Below are positions 1 through 6,438 of a DNA stretch of 16,101 nucleotides, piece by piece (position 1 is the first letter of the stretch; every line of letters starts with the position of its first letter). The position numbers were made by a program, and so were the translations under genes. Origin of the DNA: Opitutia bacterium UBA7876 (lineage in GTDB: Bacteria > Verrucomicrobiota > Verrucomicrobiia > Opitutales > Seribacteraceae); assembly GCA_002500665.1 (NCBI GenBank), contig DLRY01000028.1, forward strand, positions 169,310 to 185,410, read 5' to 3'. The notes under the pieces were generated by a model. It was not told where the DNA came from. It searched no databases and saw nothing but the letters and a program-made list of their open reading frames with translations.

Positions 1-764
1 ATCGCGGAGGCCGAGTCCTCCAAGTGCTCCTTGGCTTTGCCTATGGTCCCGTTCCGGTAAATGGGCCAAGTCACCTCCGGCCCGATGTAGGAATAGGCAA
101 GGTTTAGGCAACCCGGAGCAAGCAAGCCCTCCGCCAGCAGAAGATCGGTCCACGCTTCCCAATCCTCTCCGCCCATGACCTTGCGGGTGTCGGCTACCTC
201 CTGCTCGCTGGCGGGATCGATGGTAACCTCCTTGACCTCCTTTCGGTCGGTATCGAGTGTCTTGTTCTTGTATACGGCCCCGATCGGCTTGAGACAGGCC
301 CGGTAGGTATTGCCATCCGCCGGGTCCGTCCGGCGGGGCGAGGCCAGGCTGTAGACGACCAGGTCGAAGGGGCCTCCCGTCTCCTTGGCCCGTTTCACGA
401 CCTCCTCCTTGCATTCGTTCGAAAAGGCATCCCCGTTTACGTCTACGGCGGAAAGGCCCGCCTCCGTCGCCAGCTTGCAAAAGGCGGCCGAGTTGTAGAA
501 CCCCGCGCTGGCAGTCTTTTCGCCCTTGGGGGGCCTCTCGAAATAAACCCCCATGGTATCGGCCCCTGCGGAAAAGGCGGCGCTTACGCGGGAAGCCAAG
601 CCATAGCCCGTAGACGCTCCCACGACCAGAACTCTCTTGGGCTTTCCCTCGCCCTCGACCTTGTTGCTCAAGGCAACCTCGACTTGATCGCGCAGGTTGG
701 CCAGGCAACCGGAAGGATGGGCGGTAATGCAGACGAATCCCTTGATTCTGGGTTTGATAATCAT
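1..764 (-). CDS. fabV: Enoyl-ACP reductase FabV (partial, C-terminus beyond the window)
   Basis: FabV makes the NADH-dependent last reduction of each type II fatty-acid elongation cycle, turning trans-2-enoyl-ACP into acyl-ACP in the cytoplasm. I translated the minus strand from the ATG at 764-762 and found 254 codons open to the window edge, out of about 400 in the family. The protein begins MIIKPRIKGFVCITAHPSGC, the typical FabV N-terminus. It has the nucleotide-binding GASTGYG motif (residues 49-55), the YFERP segment (74-78), a YSLASPRR segment, and the FabV-specific active site Tyr236-X8-Lys245. The Y-X8-K spacing separates FabV from FabI (Y-X6-K). No clear Shine-Dalgarno sequence precedes the start. 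It diverges from the dciA-like gene. FabV enzymes are generally poorly sensitive to triclosan (known of the family, not shown here). Identity is firm; only the truncation is due to the window. Confidence 0.96.
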   Translation of the reverse strand, partial: MIIKPRIKGFVCITAHPSGCLANLRDQVEVALSNKVEGEGKPKRVLVVGASTGYGLASRVSAAFSAGADTMGVYFERPPKGEKTASAGFYNSAAFCKLATEAGLSAVDVNGDAFSNECKEEVVKRAKETGGPFDLVVYSLASPRRTDPADGNTYRACLKPIGAVYKNKTLDTDRKEVKEVTIDPASEQEVADTRKVMGGEDWEAWTDLLLAEGLLAPGCLNLAYSYIGPEVTWPIYRNGTIGKAKEHLEDSASA

Positions 765-900
765 TGAATGAGCGGTTTTTTGGTATCGGGTTGTAGAATA
801 TGTTCGATCTATGCTTCTTAGCGCCTATCCTCGGCCAAATGAAGTCCTTTCTTGCCAACCCTCCCAACTGACCGCCCGAAGGTTGAAAAGGAATTCCCGC

Positions 901-1254
901 ATGGAACGAGCCCTGGTAGCCGATTTTCTCGAGTTGCCCATCGCGGCCGACCCGCAAAAGGAAGCCATGCCCATGACGATGAGGGAAGCGGTCGAGAAAG
1001 CTTGGGAGAACTGGGGCATCGGGGAGGAAAGCTCACCCGAGCAAACCATCTCGGAAAACTGGCACAAGATCGTCGGGGTGGGCTTTGCCGGCAAATGCGC
1101 CCCCGATAGCCTTAACGAGTCCACGGGAACTCTCTTCATCAAGACCGCGAGCGGTCCGGTCAAGCAGGAGCTCGGGCTTTCCAGAAAGAAGATTCTGGCA
1201 AAGATCCGGAAACTGGAAAGTTGCGCCCACGTCACTGATATCAGGATCAGTTGA
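901..1254 (+). CDS. DUF721/DciA-like protein (putative replicative helicase loader)
   Basis: This is a small DUF721 family protein of 117 aa. Family members include DciA, which helps load the replicative helicase DnaB in bacteria lacking DnaC/DnaI. The family pattern is visible: a conserved W-x-K-I-V-G (WHKIVG), then FAGKCAPDSL, a beta-strand stretch GTLFIKTASGPVKQELG, an RKKILAKI helix, and a terminal strand VTDIRI. The frame is open upstream to an ATG at 811, which would give 147 aa. I prefer 901 because AAGGA lies 8 bases before it, there is no ribosome site at 811, and the extra 30 residues look unlike the family. The protein would then start MERALVADFLELP, close to the start of related short DUF721 proteins as I remember them. 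A role in helicase loading is inferred from the family only. Confidence 0.85.
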   Translation: MERALVADFLELPIAADPQKEAMPMTMREAVEKAWENWGIGEESSPEQTISENWHKIVGVGFAGKCAPDSLNESTGTLFIKTASGPVKQELGLSRKKILAKIRKLESCAHVTDIRIS

Positions 1255-1306
1255 CCGGGAGCCCCTTCTTCTCGCCCTGAGGGGAAATTGGCTTAATCAA
1301 GGGGTC

Positions 1307-3124
1307 TCAGCTAACCGCATTCTCATCTTCTCCGTGCAGATAGGTTCTTGGTTTATAATACATTGCGAAAGGAACAAAAAGGACGACCGTACCAATCATG
1401 AGCTTAGTAAAGAACCAGTAGTAATCGGCACCATCAAGAGTTAGCCCACCTCCAGCCGTATACTTGATTGCAATCGCCGACCGATCGCCTCCGTCTTTCT
1501 CAACCAAGCCCTTTCTCTTCTTTTCCTCGTAAAGCCAAGTGCCCTGAAGATCCGCTTCTTCTTCCCTTACGGTCAAATTTATGCCGAGATCCCAAATGGT
1601 CTTGGCCGTCCGGTCCGGACCATCGCTCGACAACCTCGCTTCCTTTGCACTGACCAATTGATATTTGATCGGTGAACCCCAGGGATCCATTGGCAATCCC
1701 GGCCATTCCGTGGGAAGCTTGTTCCGCTCAATGAAAAAGGTCTCTATCTTTTGAGCCGTTTGGGTTAGTACCTCCGTAGCAAGAGATTCGATCCTCTTTC
1801 CTCCCGTCACGATATCATCCGGGGTTTTCAAGGTGCCGTCATAACCCGCCATCCGCTTTAAATTTGTCTGGTTGCCTTCTGAAAATTCATCGATTTCCGA
1901 AGCTTCCTCCGGACCCCCGACTTGAATCACTTGGTTTACGATGGCCGTGAACGCACTTCCTGCCGACACTGAAGCGAGGAATATTGCCATCATAAGGGAT
2001 TTCATTCTCTTGGGAGCTTGCGTGTAGAAAAACTCAAGGGCTACGATGGAAACCATGACCTCTCCCGAGGTAAGAATGAGATAGGCAAGAATCTGCCAAC
2101 CCACGTGCGGGGTTTCCCCGCGATCAATGGCTTCCTGGGACAACGAGACGACAACGAAGGAAACCGCCATCAGGAATAGGCCCGAGCCGATTTTCCGCAG
2201 AGGAGTAAGCGGAATGACTTTCTCCACGAGAGGATAAATGAAAAAGGTAAAGAGGGGAATGAGGACGAGGATAAGAAAAGGATTGGCCGCCTGAATTTGA
2301 GAAGGCAGGACTTCCATCCCAAAAATATTACGGTCCATTCTTTCGGCCTGAAAGACCAGCCGGCTTGCCGTTTGATCAAACAGGCACCAGAACATGCCCA
2401 CAAACAGAACAAGCGGGAGTAATTTCCCGATCACCTTCATGCCGTCCTTGCTGACGAGCTCATTTAGGAAGGATGAACCCTTGGCCGGAATATGAGCAAA
2501 TTCGTTTCTTCCCATCCAGAAGAATATAGTGGCCAAAACCATCAATACACCAGGCACGCCAAAAGCAAGGTGAGGTCCATGCCACTTCAAAACCCAAGGG
2601 ATGAGAAGATTCGAGACAACCGCTCCGAAATTAATCGAGAAATAGAAGATATTGAAGGTTTTGGTAATCAGGTGCTGGTTTTTTCCACCGAATTGATCGC
2701 CGACGTGCGCCGACACGCAAGGCTTGATTCCGCCGGCACCCAGCGAAATGAGCCCCAACCCTCCAAGCAGCCAAAATTGAACGACTCCTCCCACGCCCAT
2801 TAAAGCCAGGGAAAGGTGGCCGAGACAATATACGATCGAGAGGCTAACGATGGTTTTGTATTTACCGAAAAAAGCATCCGCTATGATGGCGCCGAGGAGC
2901 GGCGTAAGGTAGACCGCAGTGCCAAACCAGGAAACGTAGGTCGTCGCCTGTGCCTCGGAAAGGTTGCTTCCCCCCAACACTCCAAGGTAATTCGCGAGAA
3001 AAATGGCAAGAGCCGCCTTCATCCCATAGAATGAGAAGCGTTCCGCCGCCTCGTTCCCGATGATGTAGGGGATGCCTGGGGGCATACGGTCGGTGGAAAC
3101 GGGTGAAGTTCGGTAGTCGCTCAT
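1307..3124 (-). CDS. POT/PTR2 family proton-dependent oligopeptide transporter with a large insert
   Basis: This 605-aa inner-membrane protein belongs to the POT branch of the major facilitator superfamily, which imports di- and tripeptides with protons. The family signature E-x-x-E-R-F-x-x-Y-G is present at residues 25-34 (EAAERFSFYG). The second signature FYFSINFG is at 160-167, and GGIKPCVSAHVGDQF is at 131-145. Hydrophobic helices fill the rest up to about residue 400 and again at 568-590. Between them lies a hydrophilic insert of about 160 residues (404-566). It contains a stretch resembling the C-terminal part of type II secretion pseudopilins (LPTEW, then DPWGSPIKYQL, then SSDGPD). If the usual topology holds, the insert precedes the last helix and faces the periplasm. 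The start lies 3 bases after the stop of the small upstream membrane gene, so the two are probably co-transcribed. Family is certain; substrate is not. Confidence 0.94.
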   Translation of the reverse strand: MSDYRTSPVSTDRMPPGIPYIIGNEAAERFSFYGMKAALAIFLANYLGVLGGSNLSEAQATTYVSWFGTAVYLTPLLGAIIADAFFGKYKTIVSLSIVYCLGHLSLALMGVGGVVQFWLLGGLGLISLGAGGIKPCVSAHVGDQFGGKNQHLITKTFNIFYFSINFGAVVSNLLIPWVLKWHGPHLAFGVPGVLMVLATIFFWMGRNEFAHIPAKGSSFLNELVSKDGMKVIGKLLPLVLFVGMFWCLFDQTASRLVFQAERMDRNIFGMEVLPSQIQAANPFLILVLIPLFTFFIYPLVEKVIPLTPLRKIGSGLFLMAVSFVVVSLSQEAIDRGETPHVGWQILAYLILTSGEVMVSIVALEFFYTQAPKRMKSLMMAIFLASVSAGSAFTAIVNQVIQVGGPEEASEIDEFSEGNQTNLKRMAGYDGTLKTPDDIVTGGKRIESLATEVLTQTAQKIETFFIERNKLPTEWPGLPMDPWGSPIKYQLVSAKEARLSSDGPDRTAKTIWDLGINLTVREEEADLQGTWLYEEKKRKGLVEKDGGDRSAIAIKYTAGGGLTLDGADYYWFFTKLMIGTVVLFVPFAMYYKPRTYLHGEDENAVS

Positions 3125-3127
3125 AGC

Positions 3128-3388
3128 TTAGTTTTTCTCGGCCCTTTCCATCTTCCTTCTTCTCTCGATCTCCTCGTCCAAGTCACTCATGATGGCCGCC
3201 TTTTGCTCTTCGGATTCTGATGCTGCCGGATCGGGGCGGAAAACCCACAGGATACTGGAGGCAGCTCCCAGCAAGGAAAGGGCAAGCATCCATGGATTGC
3301 CCTCGTCCTGGAGGAAAAGCGCACAGGCGGCCAAGCCTGAAAAGAGGGAAAAATGAAGGATGGGAAAAATTTGGCTGGCCTTGGACAT
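3128..3388 (-). CDS. Small two-helix membrane protein upstream of the POT gene
   Basis: I do not recognise this 86-aa protein. It has two hydrophobic segments (about residues 7-25 and 33-50) and a charged cytoplasmic-looking tail (SDLDEEIERRRKMERAEKN). It ends 3 bases before the ATG of the POT transporter on the same strand, so the two genes very likely form an operon, and it could be an accessory or simply a co-expressed membrane protein. The frame is open much further upstream (to 3841), but that part runs antisense to the EPKP lipoprotein gene and is compositionally its mirror image, so I cut the gene at the ATG at 3388. A TTG four codons upstream (LLPEM) has a better ribosome site (AGAGGAAG) and is an alternative start. 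Confidence 0.72.
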   Translation of the reverse strand: MSKASQIFPILHFSLFSGLAACALFLQDEGNPWMLALSLLGAASSILWVFRPDPAASESEEQKAAIMSDLDEEIERRRKMERAEKN

Positions 3389-3500
3389 CTCGGGCAACAA
3401 TACCCAACTTCCTCTCTTGACCAAGAACTTATTCTCGCAAAATCGCACCGAGTCCGTATATTCTAGACTTAATGCCCAGTATTTTTTGGCTTTATTTATT

Positions 3501-4295
3501 ATGAGAACCTTTCCCTGCCTGCTTTTGCTCTCCCTTTGTCTGTTCGTCTCCTGTGAGGTTTCCCAGGAAGAAGTCCTGCCGGAAAACAACGAGACCGAGG
3601 CAAACGAAACCGCGGCAGTGGTAACCCCCGAGCCGGAGCCTGAGCCCAAACCGAAACCCAAGCCCGAACCCAAACCCGAACCCAAGCCCGAGCCCATGCC
3701 CGAACCCAAGCCCGAACCCACCAAGCCCCAATCGCCCGCATTCAGCCGGGAATTGCTTGCCGCGGTGAAGAACTGGACCAACGTCTCGCCCCACGTCTTC
3801 CCTCTCCGTTCGGTCAAGATCATGCAGGACCTGACCTTCAAGGCCTATTCCTCCAGCGGTCAGCTTATGGGATCCTCGCCCGTTCAATCCGGTCGGGAAG
3901 TGGTTGCCGTCAGACTCAAGGGCAGGACCCTCACCGTCTCTCCCTCGGTCGGAGCTAGAATGTACGCCCAGATAGACATAGACAAGACCGACTTCAAACA
4001 GGGAGTCGCCTACCTCTTCGAGATGCGCAAGGCGGCGACGGCCCGCTACCAGAAGGAAAAGGAGCGCAGGGCCAGGGACAAGGATTTCGCCCAGCAAGGC
4101 AGTTTGCCCAAGCCCTCCACCCGACCCGGAACCGCCTCATCAAAGACCGGCTCAGGGAATCAGTCGTCGGGTAACTCCCTCTTCGAGGACTTGCCTCAAC
4201 CTGGAGACTTTGGTCACGGCAAATTCTGCATTTGCGGGGACTGCCGGGCGAAAAGATCCAAGTCGGGTTCTTTGAAATTGACTGTGGGAGAATAA
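3501..4295 (+). CDS. Putative lipoprotein with Glu-Pro-Lys-Pro linker and C-terminal Cys cluster
   Basis: This 264-aa protein starts with a lipoprotein-type signal peptide (MRTFPCLLLLSLCLFVSC, lipid Cys at 18). A low-complexity Pro/Glu/Lys linker follows (residues 43-75, TonB-like in composition), then a globular part of about 100 residues (81-180) with several predicted strands. A charged region rich in Lys/Arg comes next, and finally H239-x3-C243-x-C245-x2-C248, which could bind a metal. I chose the ATG at 3501 because it gives the signal peptide; the open frame further upstream has no such property. The gene is divergent from the small membrane protein/POT pair and is followed after 34 bases by another same-strand unknown. 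The linker suggests the globular domain is held away from the membrane. I cannot name a family or function. Confidence 0.82.
   Translation: MRTFPCLLLLSLCLFVSCEVSQEEVLPENNETEANETAAVVTPEPEPEPKPKPKPEPKPEPKPEPMPEPKPEPTKPQSPAFSRELLAAVKNWTNVSPHVFPLRSVKIMQDLTFKAYSSSGQLMGSSPVQSGREVVAVRLKGRTLTVSPSVGARMYAQIDIDKTDFKQGVAYLFEMRKAATARYQKEKERRARDKDFAQQGSLPKPSTRPGTASSKTGSGNQSSGNSLFEDLPQPGDFGHGKFCICGDCRAKRSKSGSLKLTVGE
3627..3722 (+). repeat. In-gene Glu-Pro/Lys-Pro coding repeat
   Basis: Short imperfect direct repeats of the 6- to 12-base type cccaagcccgaa encode alternating Glu-Pro and Lys-Pro pairs inside the lipoprotein gene. Such tracts can change length by slippage. The same composition gives long but meaningless antisense frames across this region. 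Confidence 0.85.
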
Positions 4296-4329
4296 TTTAA
4301 GCTACTCTAAGAACTATCTTATCGAAAAC

Positions 4330-4926
4330 ATGAGTCCCTCTACTAAAAAGAATAAGAAAAAGACCATACGCGACGTTGAAATTGGTGATCACGTCAGGGA
4401 AACCTCCAGCTCGAAGGGCAAAAAGCGATGCGGTGAGGTTCTGATGATCCTCATGGACAACCCCGGCGACCCAACCTTGGAGTGCGTGGAGATTCATCCC
4501 GATGAGCTCACTCCACTCGAAAAGGGAAGCGATGGGCTCAAGACCTTCAAGTCCAAGCGCTCACGGCTCAAGCTTTATACGCCCCGTAAAATGCTCTTCA
4601 AGAAGAAGACCTTCGAGAAGGGTGACGTCGTCCGCCACAAGCGGGGCGGTTCTTTCCGCTACGGTCGGATCGTATGCTTCGTTCACCCCGACGGACTCTA
4701 CTCGACCTCTCACGAGGAAGGATACAACGGCAAGGATCTTCTCGAGTGCGTGGAGATCGACAAGAAGCCCGGTCTCCTGCAAAAGATAGGTGCGGACGGA
4801 GAACCCAGCCGCTTCCAGGCTCAGGGGAAGGACTGCAAGATCATGAAGGTCATTACGACCGACTCGAAGGGAGAGGAGACCACCATGCACAAGCTCGATC
4901 TCTCCGACGAGGAAGAGGAGTCCTAA
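4330..4926 (+). CDS. Unknown cytosolic protein with an internal duplication
   Basis: This 198-aa protein has no signal peptide or membrane segment. It consists of a basic N-terminus (KKNKKK), two related units (about residues 17-83 and 96-175), and an acidic tail (SDEEEES). Both units begin E-x-G-D-x-V-R, contain a central L-E-C-V-E-I, then L-x-K-x-G-x-D-G, and end in a basic strand (RLKLY / CKIMKV). The G-D-x-V-R start followed by short strands resembles small SH3-like or KOW-type barrels, but this is only an impression. At the DNA level the two units share GAGTGCGTGGAGAT exactly (4480-4493 and 4744-4757). The charge pattern would fit nucleic-acid or ribosome binding. No ribosome site is visible upstream. 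It lies 34 bases after the lipoprotein gene, and a hairpin follows its stop. Confidence 0.8.
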   Translation: MSPSTKKNKKKTIRDVEIGDHVRETSSSKGKKRCGEVLMILMDNPGDPTLECVEIHPDELTPLEKGSDGLKTFKSKRSRLKLYTPRKMLFKKKTFEKGDVVRHKRGGSFRYGRIVCFVHPDGLYSTSHEEGYNGKDLLECVEIDKKPGLLQKIGADGEPSRFQAQGKDCKIMKVITTDSKGEETTMHKLDLSDEEEES

Positions 4927-4938
4927 GCGGGTCCTACA

Positions 4939-4970
4939 AGCTTGGTCCCAACAACTCCAAGCTCTTCTTA
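4939..4970 (+). terminator. Candidate factor-independent terminator
   Basis: The arms AGCTTGG (4939-4945) and CCAAGCT (4957-4963) are perfect inverted repeats around an 11-base loop. They are followed by the pyrimidine/T-rich run cttcttatt. The hairpin starts 13 bases after the stop of the two-repeat gene and precedes the DUF975 gene. The stem is short and the T-tract imperfect, so the call is moderate. Confidence 0.45.
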
Positions 4971-5004
4971 TTAAGCGAAATCAAACTCGGAAAGGAATTC
5001 CGAT

Positions 5005-5592
5005 ATGAGCAGCCGGTTTTCCGCAAACCATGAACTGATGCATCGAGCCAGAGGGGACCTCAGCGGCAAGTGGGGATTGTCCGTCGTCACGGTTTTGGTG
5101 GCTGGATTGATCGCGTCCCTTGGCGGCATCCTTCCCATTATCGGTCCCTTGGTTTTGAACCCACCGCTAACCATGGGACTGGTTTTGTTCTTCCTGTCCA
5201 TTTCAAGGCGGCAGCCTGCCGAAATGGATCAATTGTTCAATGGGTTCAAAAAATTCGGCGTATCGGTCCTGGCAAACCTCCTCGCTTCAATTTTCATTTT
5301 GCTCTGGTCTATTCTGCTGATTGTCCCGGGAATTCTAGCGGCTTACTCCTATGCCATGATGTTTTTCATCATTGCCGATGAAGACTCCATAGGGCCAATG
5401 GAGGCGATCGCCAAAAGCAAGCGGATGATGAAAGGGTACAGATGGAAATTATTCTGTTTGCAATTTCGCTTCCTCGGATGGTCTATTTTATGTCTCTTTA
5501 CCTGCGGCATAGGATTCCTTTGGCTTCTTCCCTACAGTTTGGTGAGTCATGCTCATTTCTACGATGAGATCAAAACCAGACCACAGGCATGA
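5005..5592 (+). CDS. DUF975-like integral membrane protein
   Basis: This 195-aa protein has four to five hydrophobic segments (about residues 24-46, 50-68, 85-112, 114-126 and 154-178). It resembles the DUF975 family: a N-terminal amphipathic stretch (ARGDLSGKWGLSV), a paired-helix core with a conserved-looking LLIVPGILAAYSYAMMFFIIAD, then SIGPMEAIAKSKRMMKGYRWKLF before the last helices, and an end in YSLVSHAHFYDEI. The segment A-I-x-x-S-x-x-x-M-K-G-x-x-x-x-L-F is typical of such proteins. The biochemical role of the family is unknown. The start has a good ribosome site (AAAGGA about 8 bases upstream). It is convergent with the 79-aa gene, and only 25 bases separate the two stops. Confidence 0.82.
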   Translation: MSSRFSANHELMHRARGDLSGKWGLSVVTVLVAGLIASLGGILPIIGPLVLNPPLTMGLVLFFLSISRRQPAEMDQLFNGFKKFGVSVLANLLASIFILLWSILLIVPGILAAYSYAMMFFIIADEDSIGPMEAIAKSKRMMKGYRWKLFCLQFRFLGWSILCLFTCGIGFLWLLPYSLVSHAHFYDEIKTRPQA

Positions 5593-5617
5593 TCCTTGCA
5601 AGGTTTGAGAACTCCGC

Positions 5618-5857
5618 CTAGGCTTGGGCGAAAAAGCGGTCCAGGTCGAACTTCCTCACCCGTACCGTCTTGTTCCCCTTGGTCTTGTAGGCGGGTACCA
5701 GAAACCTAAGTCTCTCCCCGCCCTTGGACTCGAACGAGAAGGCGATTTCGTCCCGATTCCATCTGGCGTAGCACCATTTGGCATGATAAGCCTGGAGGAT
5801 GTAGGAAATCGCCTCCGCCCGGTTCAAATAATACTCATCCTTGATTTTCCTGACCAT
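5618..5857 (-). CDS. Small unknown protein (79 aa)
   Basis: This is an unrecognised 79-aa, basic, aromatic-rich protein. It has a predicted N-terminal helix (NRAEAISYILQAYHAKWCYARW) followed by strands (DEIAFSFES, ERLRFLVPAY, NKTVRVRKFDLDRFF). The alternating pattern of hydrophobic and charged residues and its clean end suggest a real folded protein rather than a shadow frame, and nothing plausible is on the opposite strand. It lies 105 bases downstream of the coiled-coil/HTH gene on the same strand. No clear ribosome site is visible. It could be a small DNA- or protein-binding partner of that regulator, but this is speculation. Confidence 0.62.
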   Translation of the reverse strand: MVRKIKDEYYLNRAEAISYILQAYHAKWCYARWNRDEIAFSFESKGGERLRFLVPAYKTKGNKTVRVRKFDLDRFFAQA

Positions 5858-5943
5858 CTGATCTGAAGAAAAATCCAGTTAGCCTTTGGGCCGGTTGCAA
5901 GGCAACGCTCAAACTTACCGCCATGTTTTCGGCAGGGGTGGTG

Positions 5944-5964
5944 GATTGCCAGGAGAAGGCAATC
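5944..5964 (-). other. Hairpin at the 3' end of the HTH gene
   Basis: GATTGCC (5944-5950) and GGCAATC (5958-5964) are perfect 7-base arms with a 7-base loop, overlapping the stop codon of the HTH gene. On the minus strand no T-run follows, so it may be an mRNA-end structure rather than a classical terminator. Confidence 0.35.
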
Positions 5965-6364
5965 AGGAATCGTAATCGCCCTTCTTGATCTTTTGGCAAC
6001 TTGCGGGAGAAACACCGGCAATCTCCGAGGCCTGCTTGAGGGTATTCCCCGCTGCCAGCAGATCCTTCACTTGCGCTACGATCTCGGGCGTAATCTTTGC
6101 CCGCTTACCGGTGATGCCGAAACGCTGATAGAAGGACGCCTTGGCTATGGGAGGAAGCCCCTTGACGTAACATTCCAGATAATCGACGACCCCGCGGAAG
6201 ACCTTTCTTCCGTCTTTCCTGCGGTGTCGGGCATGGTCTTGCTTGATCATCTCGTAAAGGGCGGACTGGTCGGCCTTGGAGGATTTTTTTTCTACAATCT
6301 TCTGGTCGATTTTCTTCTTCAGGGCTTCAAGGTCCCGAATGCTTGCATTTTCATCAATATTCAT
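5963..6364 (-). CDS. Coiled-coil plus helix-turn-helix protein, putative regulator
   Basis: This 133-aa cytosolic protein has a Lys/Glu-rich N-terminal helix (IRDLEALKKKIDQKIVEKK) likely to form a coiled coil. A basic middle region follows (HARHRRKDGRKVFRGVVDYLE). The C-terminal helix-turn-helix resembles the DNA-binding end of Hin-type resolvases: ITPEIVAQVKDLLAAG, then NTLKQASEIAGVSPASCQKI. No catalytic resolvase domain is present, so I read it as a DNA-binding regulator. I start it at the ATG at 6364. A GTG three codons upstream (6373) is an alternative. Its upstream region is AT-rich and holds nested inverted repeats that could be its own operator. It follows comM by 65 bases on the same strand. 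Target genes are unknown. Confidence 0.75.
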   Translation of the reverse strand: MNIDENASIRDLEALKKKIDQKIVEKKSSKADQSALYEMIKQDHARHRRKDGRKVFRGVVDYLECYVKGLPPIAKASFYQRFGITGKRAKITPEIVAQVKDLLAAGNTLKQASEIAGVSPASCQKIKKGDYDS

Positions 6365-6385
6365 GGCAATCACTCAATAAATCTA

Positions 6386-6438
6386 GTAAAATACATATTT
6401 TTTACAGAATAGACTTATACTGTAAAGTGTTATTTTAC
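6386..6438. promoter_or_regulatory. Nested inverted repeats between comM and the HTH gene
   Basis: The inner arms TTTACAG (6401-6407) and CTGTAAA (6420-6426) are 12 bases apart. The outer arms GTAAAATA (6386-6393) and TATTTTAC (6431-6438) are nearly concentric with them. The outer right arm includes the comM stop codon. The block is AT-rich, lacks the T-run expected of a terminator, and lies just upstream of the HTH gene. An operator/promoter for that gene is the more likely reading. This is inferred from symmetry alone. Confidence 0.4.

Noticed and set aside
1255..1306. CCCCT/AGGGG hairpin between the dciA-like and POT genes as a terminator
   Set aside because: Stem of only 5 bases with a 13-base loop and no T-run.
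3627..3722. CRISPR-like or satellite array
   Set aside because: The repeats are short codon-level repeats within a Pro-rich coding linker; there are no unique spacers.
3389..3841. Long minus-strand frame extending the small membrane gene across the EPKP region (Gly/Ser/Leu-rich repeats)
   Set aside because: It is the mirror of the Pro/Glu/Lys repeat of the lipoprotein gene, which has a signal peptide and sensible domain order. Only the part from 3388 downward looks like protein.
3492..4097. 201-aa antisense frame over the lipoprotein gene
   Set aside because: Low-complexity Gly/Leu/Phe mirror of the Pro-rich repeat; no ribosome site or family feature.
5594..5604. Palindrome CCTTGCAAGG between the two convergent stops as a bidirectional terminator
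   Set aside because: No loop and no flanking T-run; too short to support.
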